Positions 9,973 to 18,115 of a stretch of DNA of 64,000 nt are shown piece by piece. The translations under genes and the position numbers were made by a program. How positions within the stretch are numbered: the stretch's first letter is position 1; every line of letters starts with the position of its first letter. Origin of the DNA: Bacillus canaveralius (lineage in GTDB: Bacteria; Bacillota; Bacilli; Bacillales; Cytobacillaceae); the NCBI RefSeq assembly GCF_002860125.1, contig NZ_PGVA01000005.1, forward strand, positions 1 to 64,000, in the 5' to 3' direction. The notes beneath the pieces were generated by a model. The model ran no database searches. It was not told where the DNA came from and was given only the letters and a program-made list of their open reading frames with translations.

Positions 9973-11111
9973 AAATTGCCATTTTCACAGATACCTATGA
10001 TCCCGATATTAATGGGGTTGCCCGGACGCTTAAGCGTTTTACCAACTATTTAAGTGATCAAAATATAACCTTTAAAATCTTTGCGCCCAAAACTCAAACC
10101 GGTGAATATGTCTCCGACCATATTCATCGTTTTAAGAGTCTCCCGTTTTTCATCTATCCCGAATGCCGTCTAGCCTTTCCAAATCTTCTGCATCTAAAGT
10201 CGGAATTAGAGCATTTCTCTCCGGATCTAATCCATGTAGCAACCCCTTTTAACATTGGCCTTTGTGGTATCTATTATGCAAAAAAATTAAATATACCACT
10301 AGTAGGCTCTTATCATACTAATTTCGATTACTACTTACAGTTCTACAACCTCGAATTTCTCTCCACAATTGTTTGGAAATATATGAATTGGTTTCATCGG
10401 CCATTTAAAAAACTTTTCGTTCCGTCCCCTGAAACATTAAACCAGCTCAAACGCCACGGCTTCACAAATCTCGAAATTTGGGGAAGAGGTGTCGATTGCC
10501 AGCTTTTTCATCCCCATTATGATAAATTGAAAGTCCGCAAGAATTATGGAATCAAAAGAAAGTACCTTCTTACCTATGTTGGCAGGTTGGCACCCGAGAA
10601 AGATTTGCAAACACTGCTGGCAACGGCACACATATTGCCAGCCCAAATAAGTGGGCAAATTCAATGGCTGATTATCGGAGATGGTCCTTTACGTGAAGAC
10701 CTTGAAAGTGAAGCGCCAGATAACATGCTCTTTACTGGATATTTAAAAGGACAGGATTTAGCTGAAGTTTATTCTGCCTCAGACCTATTTGTTTTCCCGT
10801 CTCCTACTGAAACATTTGGCAACGTCGTCCTTGAAGCTTTAGCGAGTGGAACACCTGTGGTTGGTGCCGATTCAGGCGGGGTAAAGAACATCATTCAAGA
10901 AGGGGTTACAGGGAATTTATGTACACCGGGTAACGCGCAGGAATTTGCAAACGCGATTACTCAGCTTATCAAAAATGATAGTTTGAGAACTCAAATGGGG
11001 TTTGAAGGAAGAAAATACGCTCTCACACAAAGCTGGGATACAATATTTGAACATTTACTTTGGTCTTATTCTACAGTTATTCGCGAAATCAACGAACAAA
11101 AATATGCATGA
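9969..11111 (+). CDS. GT4-family glycosyltransferase
   Basis: A 380-residue retaining glycosyltransferase with the GT-B fold. The N-terminal FTDTYDPDINGVARTL and the C-terminal donor motif ETFGNVVLE (E-x7-E) place it with GT4 enzymes close to MgtA- and SQD2-type lipid glycosyltransferases. The ATG overlaps the PAP2 stop and has GGAGGT 8 bases upstream; a TTG three codons earlier is less likely. With UDP-glucose dehydrogenase and a PAP2 enzyme in the operon, transfer of glucuronic acid to diacylglycerol is possible. Acceptor and sugar are inference. Confidence 0.88.
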   Translation: MKIAIFTDTYDPDINGVARTLKRFTNYLSDQNITFKIFAPKTQTGEYVSDHIHRFKSLPFFIYPECRLAFPNLLHLKSELEHFSPDLIHVATPFNIGLCGIYYAKKLNIPLVGSYHTNFDYYLQFYNLEFLSTIVWKYMNWFHRPFKKLFVPSPETLNQLKRHGFTNLEIWGRGVDCQLFHPHYDKLKVRKNYGIKRKYLLTYVGRLAPEKDLQTLLATAHILPAQISGQIQWLIIGDGPLREDLESEAPDNMLFTGYLKGQDLAEVYSASDLFVFPSPTETFGNVVLEALASGTPVVGADSGGVKNIIQEGVTGNLCTPGNAQEFANAITQLIKNDSLRTQMGFEGRKYALTQSWDTIFEHLLWSYSTVIREINEQKYA

Positions 11112-11123
11112 TTCATTTTCGTC

Positions 11124-11156
11124 AAAGGAACAGGAATAACCCCCCGTTCCTTTTTT
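11124..11156 (+). terminator. Terminator of the ugd operon
   Basis: Stem AAAGGAAC / GTTCCTTT with a 14-base loop, followed by a T run, 12 bp after the glycosyltransferase stop. Confidence 0.75.
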
Positions 11157-11189
11157 AAATATATACTGGTTAAAATTGCTGCACTCTAT

Positions 11190-11984
11190 TTAAGCATTGA
11201 TATCCCTTTTTTGATAAAAAACATACGTTGCTATAATCAGTCCAGTAATCAGGACTACTGACAAAAGCACAAAGGAATTCTCAATGCCTTCAGAAATTAA
11301 ATTTTTCGCATCAAAATATTTAAATGGAGTGAAATAACTCAATTTTTCAAGCTTGCCGTTCAAATCAATTGCGATTGATAAAATAAAAGTGACCAAAAGG
11401 ATTCCGGTAGAAATCGATGTTGGTGATTTTGGATTATTATTGATCGCTGCTATCGCTGTTCCAATCGCCAGGAAAATGAGCTGCAGGAAGAACATGCCTA
11501 ACATCATGATCATGATATCGCCAATTACTTCCTCACCGTCCGCATATTTATGGACCATCACAAGTGAAGAAATCAATGTGATCAAATTAAAAATGATGAT
11601 ATTTACGAAAGCAGCCAGCAATTTATAAGTAATAATTCTGCCTCTAGAAATAGGTTTTACTAACAAAAACTCTGCCGTTTTATCTCGTTCTTCTTTCGAA
11701 ATCATGTTCGCCCCGAGCATGCATGCATGAATAGTCGCCATGACCGCCAAGTACAAATAAAGCATTCCATAGTAACCGATCACCTTCGACAAATCTAAAG
11801 AACCTGTTCCCATGATCGCCTGCAAAGATTTTGGCATACTGGCCATTAACTCATTCATTGAATCGCCCGTGGATGCTAAGCCAGCATATTTACCCATACC
11901 CGCACCAATCATAAAAACGACTCCACTACACCAAATGAGCAGCGATTTTCTAATGGCCTTCATTTCTCTTAAAAATATATTCAT
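11190..11984 (-). CDS. ABC-2 type transporter permease
   Basis: A 264-residue membrane protein with six hydrophobic segments, typical of ABC-2 export permeases. The start ATG (MNIFLREMKAIRKS) has GGAGG eight bases upstream. It is last of a four-gene cluster with a TetR regulator, an ATPase and a related permease. The motif around KEERDKTAEFLLVKPISR matches the neighbour's KESREKTADFLLTKPVTR, so the two permeases are paralogues that probably form a heterodimer. The substrate is unknown. Confidence 0.88.
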   Translation of the reverse strand: MNIFLREMKAIRKSLLIWCSGVVFMIGAGMGKYAGLASTGDSMNELMASMPKSLQAIMGTGSLDLSKVIGYYGMLYLYLAVMATIHACMLGANMISKEERDKTAEFLLVKPISRGRIITYKLLAAFVNIIIFNLITLISSLVMVHKYADGEEVIGDIMIMMLGMFFLQLIFLAIGTAIAAINNNPKSPTSISTGILLVTFILSIAIDLNGKLEKLSYFTPFKYFDAKNLISEGIENSFVLLSVVLITGLIIATYVFYQKRDINA

Positions 11985-11999
11985 AGTTTTGACCTCCAC

Positions 12000-12797
12000 T
12001 CAGACGGAATGAACATCTTTTTTCCCGTAAATAATATAGCTGGCTGCAATCGCAGCTATGAAAAATGCGGCACCTGTGAAAAGAAATGCCCTTTCATAGC
12101 TTGCATTTTCCACAATATAAGCAGAGTCAAAATAATTAAATGGCGTCAAATAACGAAGTGCAGCATCTTCGGTAGTTGAGCTGATCATTGCTATCATAAA
12201 AAAGCCAAACACGGTACCAAGAGAAACCGAAATGACGGATTTTATCTTGGGAAAAATCACAGAAACAATGAATCCAAGGGCAAGAAAAATCAGTTGGATG
12301 AAGAATAAAGTGATTGAAATCATCAACAATATTTCCGCACTGAATTGTTCAGTCTTTACAAGCGATGCCATCAGCAACGTTGCAGCGATAAAAACCACAT
12401 TCGTCACTGCTAATGACGTAATCACTGCCAACAATTTCGAAGTAATAATCTTTTCCCGTGTTACCGGCTTCGTCAACAGGAAGTCGGCAGTTTTTTCACG
12501 ACTTTCCTTGGAAACGATCGAAGTTCCTAGATGCATCGCTTGGATTGCCCCACACAACTTTATATATAAAAACGCATAAGAATAGTAGCCGATTATTGTA
12601 GCGAGGCTATCGACAGAAAGGCCAATCGCTTTTTTCAACTCGGCGGGAAATCCTTCAAGCAGCTGTTTATACTCTTCAGCATCCTTTGAAAAAGTCGGAA
12701 ATAACGATAAGAAGAGAACAACCAATACGATCAGGGCAGAAGTCCATATAATCGTTGACTTCCGATAAGCCTTTAATTCATGGAGATACATATTCAC
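12000..12797 (-). CDS. ABC-2 type transporter permease (paralogue)
   Basis: A 265-residue permease with about six membrane segments, paralogous to the gene directly downstream (shared ELKAYRKS and REKTADFLLTKP stretches). The GTG at 12797 is chosen because AAGGAGG lies eight bases before it, inside the end of the upstream ATPase gene, while the nearby ATG is too far. The stop of the ATPase gene and this start are three bases apart, so translation is probably coupled. Confidence 0.88.
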   Translation of the reverse strand: MNMYLHELKAYRKSTIIWTSALIVLVVLFLSLFPTFSKDAEEYKQLLEGFPAELKKAIGLSVDSLATIIGYYSYAFLYIKLCGAIQAMHLGTSIVSKESREKTADFLLTKPVTREKIITSKLLAVITSLAVTNVVFIAATLLMASLVKTEQFSAEILLMISITLFFIQLIFLALGFIVSVIFPKIKSVISVSLGTVFGFFMIAMISSTTEDAALRYLTPFNYFDSAYIVENASYERAFLFTGAAFFIAAIAASYIIYGKKDVHSV

Positions 12798-12800
12798 CTG

Positions 12801-13685
12801 CTAATCCTCCTTTTTATAGAAATGCATAAAGATTTCTTCAAGGTTTGGCTCCTCCACCCAAAGGTTGGTAATCTCGGTTTCTGAGATCTTTTTCATCATC
12901 AAATTAATATTGCCCTTGAACATAAAGCTAACTATATTGCCCTTTACGTCGATTTGCGTTGCTCCAGGAATATTAAAGTAATTCTCTTCCGGTTTTGATT
13001 GTGTTACTATCTTGAATTTTTTATAATTATTTTCCTTTAAGGTGCTAATCTTTTCGACCTGGATGATCCGGCCTTCTTTTATGATCGCGACACGCTTGCA
13101 TAATCTCTGTACTTCACTCAAAATATGGGAGGAAAATAAAATCGTTGCCCCTTTTTTATTTTCTGTTTCAAGCAAGTCGAAAAATTTTTGCTGCATTAGC
13201 GGGTCGAGTCCGCTCGTTGGTTCATCAAGGATAATCAATTTAGGCTCGTGGAGCAGCCCCTGAACAATGCCAACCTTCTTTTTATTGCCCAGTGATAAGT
13301 CATCAATTTTCTTATTGAGATTAAGCTCCATCATTTCAGCCAATTCTTTTATTCTATTGCGGCAATCCTTCTTATAAAAGCTGGCTGAATAATTGAGTAA
13401 GTCAATCACCTTCATGTTGTCGTAATAAAACACTTCTGAAGGTAAATAGCCGATGTCTTTTTTTATTTCCGGAGCGTATTTAATACAGTCTTTTCCGAAA
13501 ATCGTTGCGCTCCCGCTAGTTGGATAGATGAGAGACAATAAAGTTCGAATCGTCGTCGACTTGCCCGCTCCATTTGGACCAATGAAGCCAAAAATTTCAC
13601 CTTGTTCGACATGAAAGCTGACATCTTCTATTCCTCGTGACTTACCATATCTTTTCGTCAAATTTTTAAGTTCTATTGCGTACAT
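12801..13685 (-). CDS. ABC transporter ATP-binding protein
   Basis: A 294-residue ATPase. Walker A GPNGAGKST (about 36-44), signature LSLGNKKKVG (a variant of LSGGQ), Walker B LIILDEPTSGLD and the H-loop SSHIL are all present. The C-terminal 80 residues are the extension common in ABC-2 drug or lipid exporters. It powers the two downstream permeases. The TetR gene just upstream probably controls the whole cluster. Confidence 0.93.
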   Translation of the reverse strand: MYAIELKNLTKRYGKSRGIEDVSFHVEQGEIFGFIGPNGAGKSTTIRTLLSLIYPTSGSATIFGKDCIKYAPEIKKDIGYLPSEVFYYDNMKVIDLLNYSASFYKKDCRNRIKELAEMMELNLNKKIDDLSLGNKKKVGIVQGLLHEPKLIILDEPTSGLDPLMQQKFFDLLETENKKGATILFSSHILSEVQRLCKRVAIIKEGRIIQVEKISTLKENNYKKFKIVTQSKPEENYFNIPGATQIDVKGNIVSFMFKGNINLMMKKISETEITNLWVEEPNLEEIFMHFYKKED

Positions 13686-13704
13686 GGAAGGCTCCTCCCT
13701 TTGG

Positions 13705-14328
13705 CTACTGATATAGCAATTTCTTTAGCATTTCTATATAAATATCAACTTCCGCAAATGCTTCTGTAAAATCATTGATATCTTTATTAGCAAGCTGTAT
13801 TTTTGCAAGCTCCTGATTGCTGAAGCCCTCCAACGTCCACATAATCATATTGATAGCCTTATCGATATCAATTCCTTCTTTAAACCGGGTGGTATCAATG
13901 TTGTCAAATAATTTAGCATAGGTACTTTGAATCAATGCATGCTCGCTATCGTCCAATGCGCTTTTGAATTCGTGAGATGTTTCCAGTTGGGCAGACAACA
14001 AAAAGTTGAAAATGTCGGGATACTTATTCATTAATTTTGCTTTATGAAATATCACATTTCTGACCCTCGTAAAAATGTCCCGGTCATGAAAGTCCAGCAC
14101 ATTAACGAATTCGTTCATTAAGATGTCAACGAGATGTCCGTATAAAAATAAATACAAGCCTTTTTTATTGGTGAAGTAATGAAACAGCAAACCTTTTGAA
14201 ATCCCGGCTTTCTTGACAATCTCATTTGTAGATGAGTTTTCATAGCCCTTTTGGGCAAATTCATTTATAGCAGCATTAATAATCCGTTCTCGTTTTTCAT
14301 GATCCAATTTTAAAAACTTATCAGCCAT
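13705..14328 (-). CDS. TetR/AcrR-family regulator of the ABC exporter
   Basis: A 207-residue repressor. The N-terminal helix-turn-helix (NAAINEFAQKGYENSSTNEIVKK.. region, about residues 16-60; GLLFHYF recognition helix) is followed by a helical ligand domain. The ATG at 14328 has AAGGAGG six bases upstream; an 11-residue longer frame lacks one. It is followed by the ATPase and two permeases 19 bp downstream, so it is the first gene of the operon. Two matching palindromes surround its promoter, which points to autoregulation and control of the exporter. Confidence 0.92.
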   Translation of the reverse strand: MADKFLKLDHEKRERIINAAINEFAQKGYENSSTNEIVKKAGISKGLLFHYFTNKKGLYLFLYGHLVDILMNEFVNVLDFHDRDIFTRVRNVIFHKAKLMNKYPDIFNFLLSAQLETSHEFKSALDDSEHALIQSTYAKLFDNIDTTRFKEGIDIDKAINMIMWTLEGFSNQELAKIQLANKDINDFTEAFAEVDIYIEMLKKLLYQ

Positions 14329-14363
14329 TAAGGTCCTCCTTTTCTTACCGTAAAAATTCAACG

Positions 14364-14380
14364 TTGACCACCTGGGTCAA
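14364..14380. promoter_or_regulatory. TetR operator O1
   Basis: TTGACCA-CCT-GGGTCAA, 17 bp, inverted repeat with TTGACC/GGTCAA half-sites. It lies downstream of the -10 box, between promoter and start codon of the TetR gene. Its centre is 33 bp, three DNA turns, from that of O2. Confidence 0.8.
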
Positions 14381-14384
14381 TTTT

Positions 14385-14413
14385 ATTTTAATACCATTGA
14401 CCAGTGTGGTCAA
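14385..14413 (-). promoter_or_regulatory. Promoter of the TetR-ABC operon
   Basis: On the minus strand, -35 TTGACC (14408-14413), an exact 17-bp spacer, and -10 TAAAAT (14385-14390). The -35 box is half of operator O2, so repressor binding would block RNA polymerase directly. Confidence 0.75.
14397..14413. promoter_or_regulatory. TetR operator O2
   Basis: TTGACCA-GTG-TGGTCAA, a perfect 7-bp-arm palindrome sharing both half-sites with O1 and covering the -35 box. Confidence 0.82.
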
Positions 14414-14538
14414 CATAAAATGGAAAATTATTCACGACACTTTTCGCATGATCATCGAAATTTTGATGAAACAAAAAAAAACGGAGCAGAGCATGCAGGG
14501 AGACAACCAGCATGCTCTGTTCATCAATTAACATGATT

Positions 14539-14690
14539 GAATGAAGGTAAGTGTAGCTAGGGACAAAGTACTTCATCCAGGTAGTGAAGGACAAATTGCG
14601 TAAGTGAACTGGGGAAATGTCTTTCATTCAGGTAATGAAGGACAAATTTGCCTGAATGAGCTAGGGAATTGTCTTTCATTCAGGTCAATC
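14539..14690. repeat. Three diverged tandem copies of a 51-53 bp palindromic repeat
   Basis: Copies at about 14539-14584, 14585-14635 and 14636-14688. Copies two and three share TGAAGGACAAATT at the start and GTCTTTCATTCAGGT at the end. Copy three can fold two ways: CCTGAATGA with TCATTCAGG, or GAAGGACAA with TTGTCTTTC. The first, a more diverged copy, ends CATCCAGGTAG. The CCTGAATGA core also appears in the hairpin at 42047-42089. An open frame across this stretch on the minus strand looks accidental. Confidence 0.7.
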
Positions 14691-14699
14691 AAGGTTCTG

Positions 14700-15611
14700 T
14701 TATATTTTATGATCCTCCATAAGCCGGTTAACGATCATTTCACACCATTCATGCGTAACTAGCACATCGTTTAAGCTTAATGGAAGGGGTGTACCGTGTT
14801 CCAGATGATCAAAGAAGGCCTTCAACATTGCTTCAAATCCGCGAGTATGCAGCATAGTCTGCCAGTCATTTGTTCTCGTTCTTGTTTCGTTTCTTTGCTC
14901 ATGCACTACGTACTCTGACAAGTTCCTTACTATCATTTTTTTATCTGGACTCATCACCTCAAGCACCTCTTCGTTCACACCCGCATCCCGATTCATGATG
15001 CCGACCGCCAGTTGGTTACCTTTCGAAACTGACAGCATGATGGAAGAGAGTTGACTTCCAGCCCATTGACCCTTAACCTCCCATTTTTCAGGAGCACCAT
15101 TCAACATATATACAAGCGTATCAATCACATGGATGAAATCATCGTAAACAAAATTTCTCACATCACCCGGTAATTGATACCGATTTTTCTGTAAAAGGAT
15201 CATATTGGCTGCTGGTGTTGACTTTGCCTGTTGGTAGAAAGGCGCGAATCGCCGATTAAATCCAACCATTAAAGGGAGCTTCTTCTCTTGCGCCTGTTTC
15301 ACGAGCCTTTGAGAGGACGAAAAAGAATCGGTCACTGGTTTATCAACAAATACGGGAATACCCTGCTCAAGACAAGAGAAAATAAGTTGTTCATGCGCGG
15401 AGGTGGCAGCATGAATCATCACTCCGTCTAATTTTTCCTGGAACAATGAACTAAGAGAAGTATGAGTTGAAAAACCATATTTGCTCCGTACCAATTCCAA
15501 GGTTTCCTTTTTTCGAGTATGAAAATGAAATGTATGGTTCCAGTTTTCGGCATATAGAGGAATGTAGGCTTTTCTCGCAATATCCCCAATTCCAATTACT
15601 CCTATGTTCAT
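14700..15611 (-). CDS. Gfo/Idh/MocA-family oxidoreductase
   Basis: A 303-residue NAD(P)-dependent dehydrogenase of the sugar/inositol type. The N-terminal Rossmann motif GVIGIGDIARKAY and the family motif VDKPVT (with the catalytic-region Lys of EKP) are present. The ATG at 15611 is chosen because the Rossmann strand begins there; GGTGAGG is three bases upstream, a tight spacing. Substrate unknown. It is 71 bp downstream of a BenE-type transporter on the same strand, perhaps co-transcribed. Confidence 0.87.
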   Translation of the reverse strand: MNIGVIGIGDIARKAYIPLYAENWNHTFHFHTRKKETLELVRSKYGFSTHTSLSSLFQEKLDGVMIHAATSAHEQLIFSCLEQGIPVFVDKPVTDSFSSSQRLVKQAQEKKLPLMVGFNRRFAPFYQQAKSTPAANMILLQKNRYQLPGDVRNFVYDDFIHVIDTLVYMLNGAPEKWEVKGQWAGSQLSSIMLSVSKGNQLAVGIMNRDAGVNEEVLEVMSPDKKMIVRNLSEYVVHEQRNETRTRTNDWQTMLHTRGFEAMLKAFFDHLEHGTPLPLSLNDVLVTHEWCEMIVNRLMEDHKI

Positions 15612-15682
15612 CTTCCTCACCCTTTTAAAATATTTTTTGTAGTTGCAAACCATCTGCCAATTGCCGACTCGCAGAAACCCGG

Positions 15683-16906
15683 TTACGGCTGTTTTTCAAC
15701 CGTCCGCGCGATAAATGCACCAAAGATTAGCGCCCATACCGGAGCACTTATATGCAAGAAGGATACATTCGAGAGGGTAGTAACAAAGGCAGCTAATGCA
15801 CTCAGCCGATAGCGGTTTGCGGAAAAGCCCTGCTGCAGACTGGAATGAAGAACCCCTATGAGAGCAAATCCAGCCAGCATCGATACAAATGCTTGTGGCA
15901 GCGACTGAATGAACGGAACAATCTTCCAGGCAAAAACACCAAACAATAAAGTAACGATTCCTGAAATAAAGGCAGCCATATACCGTTTTGGTCTCGGCCC
16001 GGAATCAGGACCAGCGGAAATAGCCGTCATCATCCCGGCGATGTTGGCACTTTGGCCTCCAGTAAAAGCGGCCAGGATAGAAAAGATACCACTAAAGGAG
16101 ACAATTTTACGGATTGGTGGATCATAGTGTGAACTTTCCAGCGCCCCGATACCCGGTGCTGCATCATTGCTCAGGATCAGCATCGCCAGAGGAACAGCCA
16201 ACGTCAGCATTCCCATCCATGTGAATTCAGGTGTCTGTATGGAAGGTAAGAAAAAAGCCATTTCCTTAACGGGCTTGGTCAGATCTTCTGTGAGGAACAG
16301 AGCAATGAAAGCTGCGGCAACTGCCACCATTACGGGCGGAAGACGTTTACTATATTTCGTACAAATAAAAAAACTGAGCAAAGCTGCTCCACCAACCAGC
16401 GGCATATCCTTGGTAGCAGGAACCAATTGAACAACATAGCCGGTGACCAGCCCTGCAAGCATTGCTGCAATCACTTCCTTTGGCACCCATTTTATAATTT
16501 TTGTAAATAGTCCCGACATGCCGATCAGAAAAATCAATAGTCCGGACATTACATATCCGCCGATCAGCTGTGAATAGGTAAAATGGGAAGTCACCGTCGC
16601 CAAAAAAGCCACCCCGGTAATCGAGTGGCCGCCGGTGATCGGAATCCTGAACAATAACGACATAACAATGCCAAAAAGGCCGCCAAAAAAATATACAGCA
16701 AACATCCAATTTACCGTTTGCTGACCTGTAAAACCACCCGAAGCGGCTGCTTGCAAAATAATGATTGCGGGTCCTGTCATGACGAGCGTGCTGGAAATGA
16801 GCCCTGAAGATATATTTTGACCTGTTATATCTTGCAAAAAATGATTTTTATTAACTTCTTTTATTAGGTCTTCTTGTCCTTCTTCACTTTTGTTTGGGAT
16901 TCCCAT
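15683..16906 (-). CDS. BenE-family (benzoate/H+ symporter-like) membrane transporter
   Basis: A 407-residue protein with about twelve membrane segments, of the NCS2-like/BenE fold. Hallmarks are the early TGPAIIILQAA region, ITGGHSITGVAF and GGQSANIAGMMTA. The ATG at 16906 has AGGAG eight bases upstream; the GTG nine bases earlier overlaps that ribosome site. Related proteins move benzoate with protons. No benzoate catabolic genes are in the window, so the true substrate is open. Confidence 0.85.
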   Translation of the reverse strand: MGIPNKSEEGQEDLIKEVNKNHFLQDITGQNISSGLISSTLVMTGPAIIILQAAASGGFTGQQTVNWMFAVYFFGGLFGIVMSLLFRIPITGGHSITGVAFLATVTSHFTYSQLIGGYVMSGLLIFLIGMSGLFTKIIKWVPKEVIAAMLAGLVTGYVVQLVPATKDMPLVGGAALLSFFICTKYSKRLPPVMVAVAAAFIALFLTEDLTKPVKEMAFFLPSIQTPEFTWMGMLTLAVPLAMLILSNDAAPGIGALESSHYDPPIRKIVSFSGIFSILAAFTGGQSANIAGMMTAISAGPDSGPRPKRYMAAFISGIVTLLFGVFAWKIVPFIQSLPQAFVSMLAGFALIGVLHSSLQQGFSANRYRLSALAAFVTTLSNVSFLHISAPVWALIFGAFIARTVEKQP

Positions 16907-17079
16907 CTGATTCACTCCTGTCTGATTAATTCAATAATTAAGACAAGAGTGAAGTTTTGTCAATCGGTTTTGATTTTTAGTTTTTGCAGAAACAATAAAC
17001 AGTAGTTTTTAACCTCTTTAAAAAAGATACATCATTTCCAGTGCACTTTATAAAAATCGGAAAGAAACCTGCACCTAAT

Positions 17080-17265
17080 TTACTTATTAATCCTTCTACA
17101 TTCGTAGTGAGTTTTAATATGTTTATTGAGAAACGTTCCGAGTGAATCTGCAGTTATAAATTCTTTATAAATATTCTCAGGAACAGGATAATACTGATAA
17201 ATATTCCCATCAGGGAATTCTACTTCTACAATCTGTGTTTCAACTTCATACCCAACACTTTTCAT
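17080..17265 (-). CDS. KTSC-domain protein, 5' end frameshifted
   Basis: A 61-residue reading frame matching most of the small KTSC domain (lysyl-tRNA-synthetase-associated type; GNIYQYYPVPENIYKEF, then SLGTFLNKHIK). The frame continues upstream as PVQSTAMKSVGYE, the normal KTSC beginning, until a stop at 17284-17286. A strong ribosome site AAGGAGAGG (17300-17308) sits five bases before GTG (17292-17294) in another frame, reading GTG AAA CGT GAC. One extra base near 17284-17288 would join the two into a normal start. So either a deletion damaged the gene, or there is a base error, and translation may restart at the ATG at 17265, which has no good ribosome site. Confidence 0.75.
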   Translation of the reverse strand: MKSVGYEVETQIVEVEFPDGNIYQYYPVPENIYKEFITADSLGTFLNKHIKTHYECRRINK

Positions 17266-17589
17266 CGCCGTTGATTGAACAGGTCACGTTTCACGTTAAC
17301 CTCTCCTTGAATTTTCATTAGTATACATAGTAATATTCCCAACAATTGATTAAACCTTCAACCGATTATCGAGCCTCTCTAAAAGAGATCTTTAAACAAA
17401 AAAGCTCAAGCAAGAATATGGCTCGAGTTTTCAATGATTTATGTTGTTTAGATGCTTTATTTAACATTATCCTTTCATCATTGCACACAGACAAGTTCAG
17501 CAAAAAATATCCCTAGTCCTTAATATAATTCTTTTCCAATTTTTTCATTAACCAAAAAATGTGTTTTGTTTCTCAATTAGAGGATATAA

Positions 17590-17724
17590 AGCACATATAG
17601 AAGCAAAGAAGTAGCCGTTCACTTCTCCCACTTCCATGCTATTACTTCTCTGCTTCTATAACGCAGGATAGTATTCCCCAATACCCTTTTTTTACTGCTG
17701 CATTTACTTGCGGCAGTTTTTTTA
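17590..17724 (+). ncRNA. Possible small RNA with double terminator
   Basis: In the 780-bp gene-free stretch 17295-18076. A long imperfect hairpin (17596-17614 against 17642-17660, 17 of 19 pairs) is followed by a short hairpin GTATT-CCCC-AATAC with a T run (17671-17693) and a second terminator (stem 17694-17702 / 17709-17717, then seven Ts). No reading frame accounts for these. A sigma-B-like pair GTTTTG and GGATAT, 13 bp apart, lies just upstream. Identity unknown; no family recognised. Confidence 0.4.
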
Positions 17725-17906
17725 ATTTAGACACCTGAAAACCCCCTCGTATTGCCTACTTTTTAAAAAAATAATCAAATATAGACGAATAATTTGATTT
17801 TAAAATAAACATTCGGCTACACAATTTAGTTTTAGGTTAGAAAAAAAACCTAAGATTTTCTATTGATTACCACAATTTTACTAATCACGGTAGCTGGGCA
17901 GAATAA

Positions 17907-17996
17907 TTAAGCGCAAATTCGGAGGAATTAAGCGAAAATCCCTTCGATTTAAGCGAAAAAATCAAGAATTAAGCGAAAACCGAAATTATTTAAGCG
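17907..17996 (+). repeat. Five phased TTAAGCG repeats, 21-bp period
   Basis: TTAAGCG begins at 17907, 17928, 17949, 17969 and 17990, so steps are 21, 21, 20 and 21 bp, two turns of DNA. Four copies continue as TTAAGCGAAA; the first has TTAAGCGCAAA. The intervening bases differ. It lies between the possible sRNA and the chemoreceptor's terminator. Function unknown. Confidence 0.75.
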
Positions 17997-18076
17997 AAAC
18001 CATAAACATGAAGGAGCTTCCACTCCGCTGGCGCTAATCAGAGAAACCCCTAACCATCCTCTCTTATCTCAGCAAA

Positions 18077-18109
18077 AAATCCCCGCCGATTTGAAACCGG
18101 CAAGGATTC
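18077..18109 (-). terminator. Terminator of the chemoreceptor gene
   Basis: On the minus strand AATCC...GGATT and GCCG...CGGC stack into one stem followed by TTTTTTGC, seven bases after the stop codon. Confidence 0.85.
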
Positions 18110-18115
18110 TTTGTA

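Noticed and set aside
14388-14627. 79-codon minus-strand frame
   Set aside because: It runs through the TetR operators and the tandem repeat; no ribosome site.
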